A DNA stretch of 19,219 bases, taken from NCBI GenBank assembly GCA_019689775.1, contig JADGGV010000022.1, positions 1 through 19,219 of the forward strand, read 5' to 3'. Of this stretch, positions 1 to 8,427 are shown piece after piece. The notes under the pieces are model-generated. The model saw nothing but the letters and a program-made list of their open reading frames with translations, did no database searches and was not told the origin of the DNA. The DNA is from Gemmatimonadota bacterium (GTDB taxonomy: Bacteria > Gemmatimonadota > Gemmatimonadetes > Longimicrobiales > RSA9). Every line of letters starts with the position of its first letter. Position 1 is the first letter of the stretch. Both the position numbers and the translations under genes were made by a program.

Positions 1-105
1 GGGGGGCCCGCGGCCCCCCCCCCGGGGCGCCCCCCCGCGCCGCCCCCCGGGGCCGCGGCGGGGGGGGGGGGTGAGGGGGCCGCGCCCGGGACGGGAGAGT
101 GACGG
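1..105. other. GC-only contig edge and mraY leader
   Basis: The first 71 bases contain no A or T at all and consist of long G and C runs, unlike anything else in the window. This looks like low-quality or artefactual sequence at a contig end. One frame is open from base 1 to a TGA at 100-102. By dcw order the upstream gene would be murF, but the residues read there do not resemble a MurF C-terminus, so I do not call a gene. Bases 93-97 (GGGAG) are a usable ribosome-binding site for the GTG start of mraY. Confidence 0.6.
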
Positions 106-1215
106 GTGCTCTATCATCTGTTCGCGCCGCTGGCCGACCGGTACATCATCTTCAACCTCTTTCGCTACATCACGTTCCGGGCGGCGGGCGGCATGGCGAC
201 CGCCGTCATCCTGTCGTTCGCCATGGGGCCCGCCGTCATCCGCTGGCTTCGCACGTTGCGCTTCGGGCAGGTCGTGCGCACCGAGGGGCCGGAGACGCAC
301 CTGGCCAAGGCCGGCACGCCGACGATGGGCGGCGTGCTGATCATCATCTCGTGCATCGTGGCGACGCTCCTCTGGGCGGACCTGACCAACCACTACGTCC
401 AGATCGTGCTGCTGGTGCTGGTGTGGATGGGCGCCCTCGGCTTCCTCGACGACTACCTGAAGGTGGTGCGGCGGCGCACGGAGGGGCTGGTCGGCCGCTA
501 CAAGCTGGTGGGGCAGGGGCTGATCGGCGCGCTCGTCGGCGTGTACCTGCTGTTCGCGCCGATCTGGGGCACGGTGCCGCCGAACTGGACGAGCCTGCCA
601 TTCCTGGCCGAGTACCACCTCGAGATGTGGGCGCCGCTCTTCATCCCGTGGGTCATGTTCGTCCTGGCCGGCAGCTCGAACGCCGTGAACCTGACGGACG
701 GCCTGGACGGGCTGGCGGCCGGGCTGTCGGCGATCGCGGCGGCGAGCTTCGCCGTCTTCGCGTACCTGATCGGGCGCATCGACACCTCGACCTACCTGGG
801 GCTGTTCTACCTCCCCGGCGCCGGGGAGCTGGCGATCTTTTGCGTCGCGCTGGCCGGCGGCGCGCTCGGGTTCCTCTGGTACAACGCGCACCCGGCGGAG
901 GTGTTCATGGGGGACACCGGCTCGCTGGCGCTGGGCGGCGCGATCGGCGCCGCCGCGATCCTGTTGAAGATCGAGTTCCTGCTCGTCTTCGTGGGCGGGA
1001 TCTTCGTCATCGAGGCGCTCTCGGTCATCCTCCAGGTGGGCTACTTCAAGTACACGCTCAAGCGGTATGGCCGAGGCATGCGACTCTTCCAGATGGCGCC
1101 GTTGCATCACCACTTCGAGAAGGCCGGCTGGGCCGAGAGCAAGATCATCACGCGGTTCTGGATCCTCGGCCTGCTATTCTCTCTCATCGCCTTCGGGACG
1201 CTGAAGCTTCGATGA
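106..1215 (+). CDS. mraY: Phospho-N-acetylmuramoyl-pentapeptide transferase (MraY)
   Basis: MraY is the integral membrane enzyme that transfers phospho-MurNAc-pentapeptide from UDP to undecaprenyl phosphate, making lipid I on the cytoplasmic face. The 369-residue length is normal and the protein is hydrophobic throughout, as expected for about ten membrane helices. Family signatures are present in order: FGQVVRTEGPE with GTPTMGG near the N-terminus, the Asp-Asp pair D115/D116 (FLDDYLKV), NLTDGLDGLA at 195-204, FMGDTGSLALGG with D270, and the MAPLHHHFE histidine cluster with H334-H336. The start is GTG, preceded by GGGAG with 8-base spacing, and the protein opens with MLYHL as many MraY proteins do. 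The stop TGA overlaps the murD start as ATGA, suggesting translational coupling. Identity is secure; only the start codon has any doubt. Confidence 0.97.
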   Translation: MLYHLFAPLADRYIIFNLFRYITFRAAGGMATAVILSFAMGPAVIRWLRTLRFGQVVRTEGPETHLAKAGTPTMGGVLIIISCIVATLLWADLTNHYVQIVLLVLVWMGALGFLDDYLKVVRRRTEGLVGRYKLVGQGLIGALVGVYLLFAPIWGTVPPNWTSLPFLAEYHLEMWAPLFIPWVMFVLAGSSNAVNLTDGLDGLAAGLSAIAAASFAVFAYLIGRIDTSTYLGLFYLPGAGELAIFCVALAGGALGFLWYNAHPAEVFMGDTGSLALGGAIGAAAILLKIEFLLVFVGGIFVIEALSVILQVGYFKYTLKRYGRGMRLFQMAPLHHHFEKAGWAESKIITRFWILGLLFSLIAFGTLKLR

Positions 1216-2585
1216 GCGGCCGACGCATCGGGATCCTAGGGCTGGCGCGGAGCGGCCGGGCGGCCGCGCTGCTGGCGCTGTCGGCCGGCGAGCGCGTGTT
1301 CGCGTCCGACGCGGGGGCGTCGAGCGCTGCGGTGGAGGCGGCCGAGGCCATCGAGATGGCGGGTGGCGAGGTGGAGCTGGGCGGGCACACGGCCGAGCGG
1401 TTGGCCGAATGCGAGCTGCTGGTGGTCAGCCCGGGGATCCCGCCGACGGCGCCGGTGCTGAGCGATCCGCGGCTCGCGGGCGTGCCGCGGATCTCCGAGC
1501 TGGAGTTCGGGTTCTGCCATTTGCGCTCGCCGGTCATCGCGGTCACCGGGACGAACGGCAAGAGCACGACGACGGCGCTCGCGGCGCACCTGCTGCGCGC
1601 GGCCGGCGTGCACGCCGTCGCGGCGGGGAACATCGGGCTGGCGCTCTCCGAGGTCGCGCTCTACGAGAAGGCGCCCGACTGGGTCGTGGTCGAGGCCAGC
1701 TCGTTCCAGCTCGCGGGGACCGAGTCGTTCGCGCCACGGATCGGCGTGGTCACGAACCTCTCGCCGGACCATCTCGACCGCTACGCGAGCGTCGAGGCGT
1801 ACTACGCCGACAAGGCGCGGCTCTTCAAGAACTCGACCGACGAGAGCGCCTGGGTGCTGAACGGCCAGGACGCGGCCGTCCTCTCGCTCGCCGACGCGGC
1901 CCTCGGCCGGCGCTACCTGTTCCGCACGCGCAGCCGCCCGGCGCGCGGCGAGCTGGGCGCGTTCATCGCCAACGGCGTGCTCGCGATGCGGCTCGGGTCC
2001 TGGGACCTGCCGCTGTTGCGGGCGGACGAGCTGCGTCTGCTCGGCGAGCACAACGTGGCGAACGCGCTCGCGGCCTCGCTCGCGGCGGCGCTCGCGGGCG
2101 CGCCGGTGGTGGCGATCCGGGACGGGCTGCGCAGCTTCCGCGGCCTCGAGCACCGGCTCGAGATCGTGGGCGAGTGGGATGGCGTGCTCTGGGTGAACGA
2201 CTCGAAGGCAACGAACGTCGCCTCCACGCTCGTCGCCTTGCGGAGCGTGCAGCGGCCGCTCGTGCTCCTGCTGGGCGGGCGGCACAAGGGCGAACCGTAC
2301 ACGTCGATGCTCCCGGAGCTGCGGGATCGCGTGCGGGCGGTGATCGCCTACGGCGAGGCGGCGCCGCTCATCGAGCGGGACCTGAATGGGGCGGTACGCG
2401 TCGAGCGCATCGACGGGTCGTTCGAGGACGTGGTCGAGCACGCCTCGAGCCTGGCGCACCCGGGTGATGCGGTGCTGCTGTCCCCGGCGTGCTCGAGCTT
2501 CGACATGTTCACCGGCTACGAGGAGCGGGGCCGGCGCTTCAAGGAGCTGGCGCGGCAGGTCGCGGAGGTGCGCCATGGCGGCTAG
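1212..2585 (+). CDS. murD: UDP-N-acetylmuramoyl-L-alanine--D-glutamate ligase (MurD)
   Basis: MurD is the cytoplasmic ATP-dependent Mur ligase that adds D-glutamate to UDP-MurNAc-L-Ala. The protein is 457 residues, close to family length. It shows an N-terminal Rossmann-like UDP-binding fold starting GILGLARSGRAA, the ATP-binding P-loop GTNGKST at 113-119, the EASSFQL motif of the central domain, NLSPDHLDRY, and EHNVANALAA. The C-terminal ligand-binding domain has NDSKATNVAST, LLLGGRHKGE and LLSPACSSFDMF followed by YEERGRRF. The NDSKATN and SPACSSFD combination is specific to MurD among Mur ligases. The ATG overlaps the mraY stop by 4 bases and no strong Shine-Dalgarno sequence precedes it, so expression probably depends on coupling to mraY. 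Its own 3' end overlaps ftsW by 11 bases. Confidence 0.97.
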   Translation: MSGRRIGILGLARSGRAAALLALSAGERVFASDAGASSAAVEAAEAIEMAGGEVELGGHTAERLAECELLVVSPGIPPTAPVLSDPRLAGVPRISELEFGFCHLRSPVIAVTGTNGKSTTTALAAHLLRAAGVHAVAAGNIGLALSEVALYEKAPDWVVVEASSFQLAGTESFAPRIGVVTNLSPDHLDRYASVEAYYADKARLFKNSTDESAWVLNGQDAAVLSLADAALGRRYLFRTRSRPARGELGAFIANGVLAMRLGSWDLPLLRADELRLLGEHNVANALAASLAAALAGAPVVAIRDGLRSFRGLEHRLEIVGEWDGVLWVNDSKATNVASTLVALRSVQRPLVLLLGGRHKGEPYTSMLPELRDRVRAVIAYGEAAPLIERDLNGAVRVERIDGSFEDVVEHASSLAHPGDAVLLSPACSSFDMFTGYEERGRRFKELARQVAEVRHGG

Positions 2586-3744
2586 CGCCGCGGTGACCTG
2601 GGGCGACCCGTCCGGTCGCGCCGCCTCGCGCATCGGCACCGGCTGGGAGGCCGCCGCGCTGCTCCTGCTGACGTTCGCGCTGCTCTGCTTCGGGATGGTG
2701 ATGGTCTACAGCGCGAGCGCGATCATGGCGACGTCGAAGGGGCTGCCGGACTACTACTTCGTCGTCCGACAGGCGCTGGGCGCGGCGCTCGGCTTCGTCC
2801 TGCTCGTCGCCGCCGCGCTGCTGGACTACCGGCGGCTCCGGCTCTGGGCCTGGCCGATCCTGTTCGCCACGCTGGCCATGCTGCTGGTCACGATCCTGCC
2901 GGGGACGGAGGCGCTCGCGCCGCGGGTGAACGGTGCGCGCCGGTGGATCGGCCTCGGCCCGCTGCACGTGCAGCCCGGCGAGTGGGCGAAGTTCGCCGTC
3001 GTCGTCTGGACGGCGATGCTGGCGGTGAAGAAGCAGGACCGGCTGCCCAGCCTGACGCGCGGGCTGCTGCCGTTCCTGACAATCTGGGGCGTCGTCGCGC
3101 TGCTCATCCTGCTACAGCCCAACCTGTCGAGTGCGATGCTGGTGGTGCTGATGGGCGCGCTCGTCGTCTTCGCCGGCGGCGCGCGCATCGGCCACTTCAT
3201 CCTGCTGGCCGTCGTGGGGCTGCCGGTGCTGTGGACGCAGGTGCAGGGGGCGGCGTACCGCATGAAGCGCGTCGCCGCGTTCCTGGACCCGTCCAACGAC
3301 GCGACCGGGATTAGCTACCAGATCAACCAGTCGTTGATCGCGGTGGGGAGCGGCGGCCTCTTTGGCCGCGGCTTCGGGCGCGGGCTCCAGAAGTTCGGCT
3401 ACCTGCCGGAGCCGCACAACGACTTCCTGTTCGCGATGATCGGCGAGGAGCTCGGCTTCGTGGCGCTCGTCGCGCTGGTGCTGCTGTACGGCGCGTTCGC
3501 GCTCGTCGGCTACCGGATCGCCAAGCAGGCGCCGGACCTGTTCGGCTTCCTGCTGGCGGTGGGGCTCACGAACCTGATTGCGGTGCAAGGCTTCCTGCAC
3601 ATGGCCGTCGACATGGCGCTGGTGCCGACGACGGGGGTGACGCTCCCGTTCATGTCGTACGGCCCGTCGAGCGTGCTCGTGTGCATGGCGGCGGTGGGCA
3701 CGCTCATGAGCATCGCGCGGGCGGCGGACGGGAGGGAGGGTTGA
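2575..3744 (+). CDS. ftsW: Septal peptidoglycan glycosyltransferase FtsW (SEDS family)
   Basis: FtsW is the SEDS-family polytopic membrane protein that polymerises lipid II into glycan strands at the division septum together with the transpeptidase FtsI. The chosen ATG at 2575 has GGAGG at 2564-2568, six bases upstream, and gives 389 residues. An in-frame start further upstream would run into murD. Visible motifs are FGMVMVYSASA in the first helix, RRWIGLGPLHVQPGEWAK (QPGE at 133-136, usually QPSE), a periplasmic stretch with GRGFGRGLQKFGYLPEPHNDFLFA, and the C-terminal PTTGVTLPFMSYGPSS. D283 in HNDFLF sits where SEDS enzymes carry their essential Asp. RodA is the alternative paralogue, but position between murD and murG makes FtsW far more likely. 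The start lies inside murD and the stop overlaps the murG start. Confidence 0.95.
   Translation: MAASAAVTWGDPSGRAASRIGTGWEAAALLLLTFALLCFGMVMVYSASAIMATSKGLPDYYFVVRQALGAALGFVLLVAAALLDYRRLRLWAWPILFATLAMLLVTILPGTEALAPRVNGARRWIGLGPLHVQPGEWAKFAVVVWTAMLAVKKQDRLPSLTRGLLPFLTIWGVVALLILLQPNLSSAMLVVLMGALVVFAGGARIGHFILLAVVGLPVLWTQVQGAAYRMKRVAAFLDPSNDATGISYQINQSLIAVGSGGLFGRGFGRGLQKFGYLPEPHNDFLFAMIGEELGFVALVALVLLYGAFALVGYRIAKQAPDLFGFLLAVGLTNLIAVQGFLHMAVDMALVPTTGVTLPFMSYGPSSVLVCMAAVGTLMSIARAADGREG
3731..3740 (+). promoter_or_regulatory. Ribosome-binding site deciding the murG start
   Basis: The purine run GGAGGGAGGG at the very end of ftsW is the only good Shine-Dalgarno sequence near the murG N-terminus. 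It favours TTG at 3741 (5-base spacing from the first GGAGG) or GTG at 3750. It argues against the in-frame ATG at 3681, which would add 20 Gly/His/Arg-rich residues with no family counterpart. Confidence 0.65.
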
Positions 3745-4862
3745 CGACGGTGCTCTTCGCGGGCGGCGGCACGGGTGGGCACCTCTACCCGGCGTTGGCG
3801 CTGGGCGCGGCGGTGCAGGCCGAGCGCCCCGGCACGGAGGTGCACTTCGTGGGCGCGGAGCGCGGCGTCGAGGCGCGCGTGCTTCCGCGCGAGGGCGTGC
3901 CGCACACGCTGCTGCCGTTGCGGCCGCTGTACCGAGAGCGGCCGTGGCGCAACTGGCGGCTGCCGGCGGCGATGGCGCGGAGCCTCATCGGCCTGAGCCG
4001 GGTGTTCCGGCGTGTGCGCCCGGCGCTCGTCGTCGGCACCGGCGGCTACGCGAGCGGGCCGGCGTGCCTCTTCGCGCTGCTGCGCGGGATCCCGGTCGCG
4101 GTCCAGGAGCAGAACTCGTTCCCGGGGCTGACGACGCGACTGCTCGCGCGCTGGGCGCGGCAGGTGCACCTCGGCTTTCCGGAGGCGCGCCGGCACCTGA
4201 AGCCCGGCCGCGCCACGCGGATCTACGACGAGGGCAACCCGATCCGGCCGCCGGACCGGTCGCTGGACCGCGCCGCGTGTCGCGCGGAGTTCGGCCTCGC
4301 CGCGGACGCCCTCGTGGTGCTGGTCGTGGGCGGGAGCCAGGGCGCACGCGCGGTCAACGAGGCGCTGCTCGGCGCGCTGCGGGCCGTGCGGGCGGGGGAG
4401 GCTCCGCGCCGCCCGGAGCGGCTCGAGATCCTGTGGGCGACCGGACCGACCCACTTCGCCGGGGTGCAGGACCGCCTGGCCGCGCTCGGCCTCGACTGGG
4501 TCCACGCCCGGGGCTACATCGAGGACATGCCCCGGGCGCTCGCGGCCGCCGACGTCGCGGTGTCCCGGGCCGGCGCCATGGCGACGGCCGAGCTGCTGGC
4601 CTGGGGGATCCCGGCCGTGCTGGTGCCGTTCCCGGCCGCGGCGGCGGACCACCAGGAGCACAACGCGCGGGCGCTCGCGGCGGCCGGCGCCGCGCTCCAC
4701 CTGCCGGAGCGCGAGCTGACGCCGGAGCGGTTGTGGGATGCGCTCCGCTCGCTGGCTACGGACGACGCGCTTCGCGCGCGCATGTCGGCGCGGGCGCTCG
4801 AGCGCGCCCGGCCGGAGGCGGCGCGACGCATCGCGGAGCATCTGCTGGAGCTGGTGGCGTGA
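3741..4862 (+). CDS. murG: UDP-GlcNAc:lipid I N-acetylglucosaminyltransferase (MurG)
   Basis: MurG is the peripheral GT-B glycosyltransferase that adds GlcNAc to lipid I on the inner face of the membrane, forming lipid II. The call gives 373 residues, slightly above the usual 355-365. The first glycine loop GGGTGGHLYPALAL starts at residue 8. The N-domain has GTGGYASGPA and EQNSFPGLTTRLLARWA, and the second glycine loop GGSQGA is at 197-202. The C-domain shows the donor-binding run SRAGAMATAELLAWGIPAVLVPFP followed by ADHQEHNA. A TTG start is chosen because TTGA overlaps the ftsW stop by 4 bases and a strong purine run precedes it; GTG at 3750 is the alternative. The TGA overlaps the murC ATG by one base, continuing the chain of coupled genes. 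Confidence 0.95.
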   Translation: MTTVLFAGGGTGGHLYPALALGAAVQAERPGTEVHFVGAERGVEARVLPREGVPHTLLPLRPLYRERPWRNWRLPAAMARSLIGLSRVFRRVRPALVVGTGGYASGPACLFALLRGIPVAVQEQNSFPGLTTRLLARWARQVHLGFPEARRHLKPGRATRIYDEGNPIRPPDRSLDRAACRAEFGLAADALVVLVVGGSQGARAVNEALLGALRAVRAGEAPRRPERLEILWATGPTHFAGVQDRLAALGLDWVHARGYIEDMPRALAAADVAVSRAGAMATAELLAWGIPAVLVPFPAAAADHQEHNARALAAAGAALHLPERELTPERLWDALRSLATDDALRARMSARALERARPEAARRIAEHLLELVA

Positions 4863-6367
4863 TGAGCGACGACCGCATGGACCGGGAGCGCGACGGTGCG
4901 GGAGCCCGCGGGCGGGACGGCGCGTTGCCGCCGGCGTCGTCCGCGCACCCAGTCGCGGCTGCGGCGGCGGACCTGCTCGCCCTCGCGCGTCGCGGGCCGG
5001 TCCACTTCATGGGCATCTGCGGCGCGGGGATGAGCGCGCTGGCGGAGATGGTGCTCCGCGCCGGCGGCCGCGTGAGCGGCTGTGACCTCCACCTCGCGCC
5101 GGGGGGGGAGACGCTCCGCGCCCTGGGCGCCGACATCGTCGAGGGGCACGACCCCGCGCACGTCGCCGAGGCGGTGGCGGTCGTGGTCACGGCGGCGGTT
5201 CCGCAGGACCACCCGGAGCTGAACGCGGGACGCCGGCGGGGCATCCCGGTGCTGAAGCGGGCGCAGGCGCTGGGCTCGCTGGTCAACCGGGGGCGCGTGG
5301 TGGCCGTGGCGGGGACGCACGGCAAGACCACGAGCACGGCCATGGCGACGTTGATCCTGGAGGCGGCCGGCCTGCATCCGACCGGCATCGTTGGGGGGAA
5401 GGTCCCGGCGTGGGGGAGCGGGCTTCGGGCCGGGTCGATGGGCCTGTTCGTCGTGGAGGCCGACGAGTACGACCGCTCGTTCTTGACGCTCGAGCCCGCC
5501 GTCGCCGTGGTGACGACCGTCGAGGCGGACCACCTGGACGTCTTCGGCTCGCTCGACGCCGTGGAGGACGCGTTCGCGGAGTTCGCCGGGAGGGTTTCCG
5601 CCGAGGGGCTGGTCGTGGCCTGCGTGGACGACGCCGGCGCGCGCCGTGTGCTCGACCGCATCACCGGGCCGCGCCGCCTGGCGTACGGCACCGGCGCCGG
5701 TGCGGGGCTGCGCGCCGTGGACATCGAGCTGCGCCCCCGTGGCAGCCGCTTCACCGTCGTCGACCACGGCGAGGTGCTCGGCGCCGTGACGCTGGCGGTG
5801 CCGGGGCTGCACAACGTGCGCAACGCGCTCGGCGCGTTCGCCGCCGCGCGGGAGCTGGGCGCGGACCTCGAGGCCGCGCAACGCGCGCTGGCGGGCTTCC
5901 GCGGCGTCGCGCGGCGCTTCCAGGAGCTGGGCGAAGTGGGCGGGATCGCCGTCGTGGACGACTACGCGCACCACCCGACCGAGATCGAGGCGACGCTGAC
6001 GGCGGCGCGTCACGCGTTCCCCGGCCGGCGCCTGGTGGCGGCGTTCCAGCCGCACCTCTACAGCCGGACGCGGGACTTCGCGGAGGCGTTCGGCCGCGCG
6101 CTCGCGGCGGCGGACGCCGTGTGGGTGACCGGCGTCTACGCGGCGCGCGAGGCGCCGATGCCGGGCGTGACCGGGGAGCTGATCGTGGATGCGACGCGGC
6201 GCGCCGGCGGGCGTGGCGTGCGCTACCACGCCGACATCGCCTCGCTGCCGGACGCGCTCGCGGAGGCGCTGCGCCCCGGCGACGTGTGCATCGCCATGGG
6301 CGCCGGGAGCATCGACGCGGCGGCCCAGGCGCTGGTGGCGCGGCTGCGGCGGGGAGCGGGGTCGTGA
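4862..6367 (+). CDS. murC: UDP-N-acetylmuramate--L-alanine ligase (MurC)
   Basis: MurC is the cytoplasmic ATP-dependent ligase that adds the first residue, L-alanine, to UDP-MurNAc. The protein is 501 residues. The Rossmann motif GICGAGMSALAEM has Cys where GIGG is usual. The P-loop GTHGKTT is at 151-157, followed by EADEYDRSFL, TTVEADHLD, HNVRNALGA, the MurC-type DDYAHHPTE starting at D366, and FQPHLYSRTRDF. The first 45 or so residues are an Arg/Gly/Ala-rich extension not needed by the family fold. The only internal Met is residue 6 and it has no Shine-Dalgarno sequence, so the ATG touching the murG stop is kept; GGAG at 4847-4850 lies 11 bases upstream. Mpl shares the GICG motif, but the dcw position and the DDYAHHP and FQPHLYSR runs support MurC. 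In many bacteria murB or ddl follows; here ftsQ follows directly. Confidence 0.95.
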   Translation: MSDDRMDRERDGAGARGRDGALPPASSAHPVAAAAADLLALARRGPVHFMGICGAGMSALAEMVLRAGGRVSGCDLHLAPGGETLRALGADIVEGHDPAHVAEAVAVVVTAAVPQDHPELNAGRRRGIPVLKRAQALGSLVNRGRVVAVAGTHGKTTSTAMATLILEAAGLHPTGIVGGKVPAWGSGLRAGSMGLFVVEADEYDRSFLTLEPAVAVVTTVEADHLDVFGSLDAVEDAFAEFAGRVSAEGLVVACVDDAGARRVLDRITGPRRLAYGTGAGAGLRAVDIELRPRGSRFTVVDHGEVLGAVTLAVPGLHNVRNALGAFAAARELGADLEAAQRALAGFRGVARRFQELGEVGGIAVVDDYAHHPTEIEATLTAARHAFPGRRLVAAFQPHLYSRTRDFAEAFGRALAAADAVWVTGVYAAREAPMPGVTGELIVDATRRAGGRGVRYHADIASLPDALAEALRPGDVCIAMGAGSIDAAAQALVARLRRGAGS

Positions 6368-7113
6368 ACGGCGGGCTGATCCGCTGGGTGGTGGTGCTGG
6401 GCGTCGCCGCCCTGGCGACCGGCGCGGCGGCGGCGGCGCCGCACTGGCTGCGGGGCCTCGAGGCGTTCCGTGTCCAGCGCGTCGAGGTGACGGGGACGCG
6501 CGATCTCTCGCCCGACGAGGTGCTGCGGGCGAGCGGGATCACGAGCGAGGCGACGGTCTTCGACGATCCGGAGCCGTGGCGCGAGCGGCTGCTCCGGCTG
6601 CCGCAGGTCGCCGACGTGCGGATCGAGCGGAAGGTGCCGGCGCGGCTCATCATCCGGATCACCGAGGCCGAGCCGGTGGCGCTGGCGGCCGTGCCGGCGC
6701 TGGAGCCCGTCGACGCCCGCGGCGTGCTGCTGCCGATGCCCGCCACCGGCGCGGTGCCCGACGTGCCGGTCGTGCCGACCGTGGCGAGCACGGCGAACCA
6801 CCGCATCCGGAACGTGCACGTGCTGCGCGTGCTGGGTGCGCTCGATGCGATCCGGCGCCACGAGCCGGGACTGGCCGCCGCGATCTCGGAGGCGACGCCG
6901 GCGCCGGACCAGGCCGTGCGACTGCGGCTTCGTTCCGCGGCGGGCGTCGAGCTGTGGATCCCGGCGAATCCGAGTGTGAGCGCCCTGGAGCGCCTGGAGC
7001 AGACGCTGGAGCACCTGGCGGCGCGCGGCGAGCTGACGCGCGCGCGGCGCGTGGACGCGCGCTTCGCCGACCAGGTCGTCGTCACCTTCAATCCGCAGCG
7101 GGGCCGCGAATAG
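6364..7113 (+). CDS. ftsQ: Cell division protein FtsQ/DivIB
   Basis: FtsQ is a bitopic membrane protein that links early and late divisome components through FtsB and FtsL. The GTG start overlaps the murC stop as GTGA and has GGGGAG at 6351-6356 with 7-base spacing, giving 249 residues. A short cytoplasmic start is followed by one hydrophobic segment (about residues 6-25). Then comes the POTRA domain opening FRVQRVEVTGTRDLSPDEVLRASGI, with LPQVADVRIERKVPARLIIRITEAEPVAL matching the POTRA end. The remainder is the less conserved beta domain. Sequence conservation is low in this family, so the call rests on the POTRA pattern, topology, length and the murC-ftsA position. Confidence 0.9.
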   Translation: MNGGLIRWVVVLGVAALATGAAAAAPHWLRGLEAFRVQRVEVTGTRDLSPDEVLRASGITSEATVFDDPEPWRERLLRLPQVADVRIERKVPARLIIRITEAEPVALAAVPALEPVDARGVLLPMPATGAVPDVPVVPTVASTANHRIRNVHVLRVLGALDAIRRHEPGLAAAISEATPAPDQAVRLRLRSAAGVELWIPANPSVSALERLEQTLEHLAARGELTRARRVDARFADQVVVTFNPQRGRE

Positions 7114-7115
7114 AC

Positions 7116-8345
7116 ATGCGTCCGAACCTCGTGACGGGGCTCGAAATCGGGTCGACGAAGACCTGCGCCGTAATCGCCGAAGTGACCGGCGAGCCGCGGC
7201 TCCCCGTCGTCCGTATCCTCGGCGTCGGGCTCTCGCGCACCGGCGCGATGCGGCGGGATCCGACCGCCGACATCGACGGCACGGCCGCCGCCGTGAAGGC
7301 CTGCCTCAAGGAGGCCGAGCTGATGGCGGGCGTCACGGTCGACCGCGTGTGGGTCGGCACGTCCGGCGAGCACGTGCACGCCACGACGTCGACGGGCGTC
7401 GTCGCCGTGGGCGGCGACCGGGAGATCTCGAGCGCCGACGTCCGGCGCGTGCACGACGTGGCGCGGGCCGTGGCGATCCCGGCCGACCGCGAGCTGCTGC
7501 ACGTGCTGCCGCAGGAGTACATCGTCGACTCCCGCCGCGGCATCCGCGACCCGCTCGGGATGGCGGGCACGCGCCTGGAGGCGGAGGTCTACATCGTCAC
7601 CAGCAACATCAACGTCAACCAGAACCTGACGCGGGCGGTCCACCGCGCGGGCTACCGCATCGAGGGGCTGGTGCACGCGCCGCTCGCCACCGCGCTCGCG
7701 GTCCTGAGCGAGGACGAGAAGGACGTCGGCGTCGCGCTCGTCGACATCGGCGGCGCGTACACGGACGTGGCGGTCTTCCGCGACGGGAAGATGCGCCACC
7801 TGTCGACGATCCCGTGGGGCGGCGGCACGGTCACGAACGACCTCTCGAAGGGGCTGTCGATCACCTACGCCGAGGCGGAAAAGGCGAAGGAGCGCTACGG
7901 CGTGGCGTTCTCGGCGATGGTCGATCCGCGCGAGACCGTGGAACTGCCCGGCCCGGGCCCGGGCACGCGGCGCGAGGTCACGCGCGAGCTGATCGCGCAC
8001 ATCATCGAGCAGCGCCTGGACGAGATCCTCGGGCTCGTCGCGCGGGAGGTGGAGCACGCCGGCGAGACCGGCCGGCTCGGCGCCGGCGTGGTGCTCACGG
8101 GCGGCGGCGCCGCGCTCCCCGGGACGGTCGACGTGGCGCAGCACGTGTTCGGGCTGCCGGTGCGCGTCGGCACGGCCGCCACCGGGCTGACGGGGCTGAC
8201 CGACGCGGTCAGCCGCCCGCAGTACGCGACGGCCGCGGGGCTGGTGCTCTACGGCGTCGGCAAGAACGCGCAGGTCGGCGCGGTGGCCGGCTTCGCGGAG
8301 GGCGCGATGGGGAAGCTCGTCGCCTGGCTGAAGGAGTTCTTCTGA
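7116..8345 (+). CDS. ftsA: Cell division protein FtsA (actin-like membrane tether)
   Basis: FtsA is an actin-family ATPase that tethers FtsZ filaments to the cytoplasmic membrane and recruits later division proteins. The protein is 409 residues. The phosphate-1 loop GLEIGSTKTCAVIAEV starts at residue 8. The 1C region includes HVLPQEYIVD and the second phosphate motif VDIGGAYTDVAVF. VVLTGGGAALPG is the adenosine motif. The C-terminus KLVAWLKEFF is a typical amphipathic membrane-targeting helix. The ATG lies two bases after the ftsQ stop with no obvious Shine-Dalgarno sequence, which again suggests coupling to the upstream gene. A PGPGPG loop lies in the region before the late helices (about residues 276-281). 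After ftsA the tight packing ends and a 103-base gap precedes ftsZ. Confidence 0.96.
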   Translation: MRPNLVTGLEIGSTKTCAVIAEVTGEPRLPVVRILGVGLSRTGAMRRDPTADIDGTAAAVKACLKEAELMAGVTVDRVWVGTSGEHVHATTSTGVVAVGGDREISSADVRRVHDVARAVAIPADRELLHVLPQEYIVDSRRGIRDPLGMAGTRLEAEVYIVTSNINVNQNLTRAVHRAGYRIEGLVHAPLATALAVLSEDEKDVGVALVDIGGAYTDVAVFRDGKMRHLSTIPWGGGTVTNDLSKGLSITYAEAEKAKERYGVAFSAMVDPRETVELPGPGPGTRREVTRELIAHIIEQRLDEILGLVAREVEHAGETGRLGAGVVLTGGGAALPGTVDVAQHVFGLPVRVGTAATGLTGLTDAVSRPQYATAAGLVLYGVGKNAQVGAVAGFAEGAMGKLVAWLKEFF

Positions 8346-8352
8346 GCGTTTC

Positions 8353-8366
8353 GCGGCTCCGGCCGC
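8353..8366 (+). repeat. Small hairpin just after ftsA
   Basis: GCGGC (8353-8357) pairs with GCCGC (8362-8366) around a TCCG loop, eight bases after the ftsA stop. It has no T tract behind it. On its own it would be unremarkable in DNA this GC-rich. Confidence 0.35.
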
Positions 8367-8400
8367 TGCGGTCACCCTGGTCGTCCAACCCGTTCGTCCG

Positions 8401-8424
8401 CGCCCGGGCCCCGATGCCCGGGCG
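8401..8424 (+). promoter_or_regulatory. Perfect GC hairpin in the ftsZ leader
   Basis: CGCCCGGGC (8401-8409) and GCCCGGGCG (8416-8424) form a perfect 9-base-pair stem with a six-base CCCGAT loop, 24 bases before the ftsZ ATG. No T tract follows, so it is not a standard intrinsic terminator. It could partially attenuate read-through, protect an ftsZ transcript made by processing, or simply shape the leader. I see no convincing -10/-35 promoter in the 8346-8400 stretch. Confidence 0.5.
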
Positions 8425-8427
8425 GGT

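Noticed and set aside
3681..3740. ATG start for murG 60 bases upstream
   Set aside because: It would add 20 Gly/His/Arg-rich residues lying in the end of ftsW, with no counterpart in MurG, and a purine run favours the TTG at 3741.
5751..8375. 874-codon open frame on the - strand opposite murC, ftsQ and ftsA
   Set aside because: GC-rich coding DNA opens long antisense frames; the translation is Arg/Ala/Gly-rich low complexity, and the + strand genes there have clear motifs.
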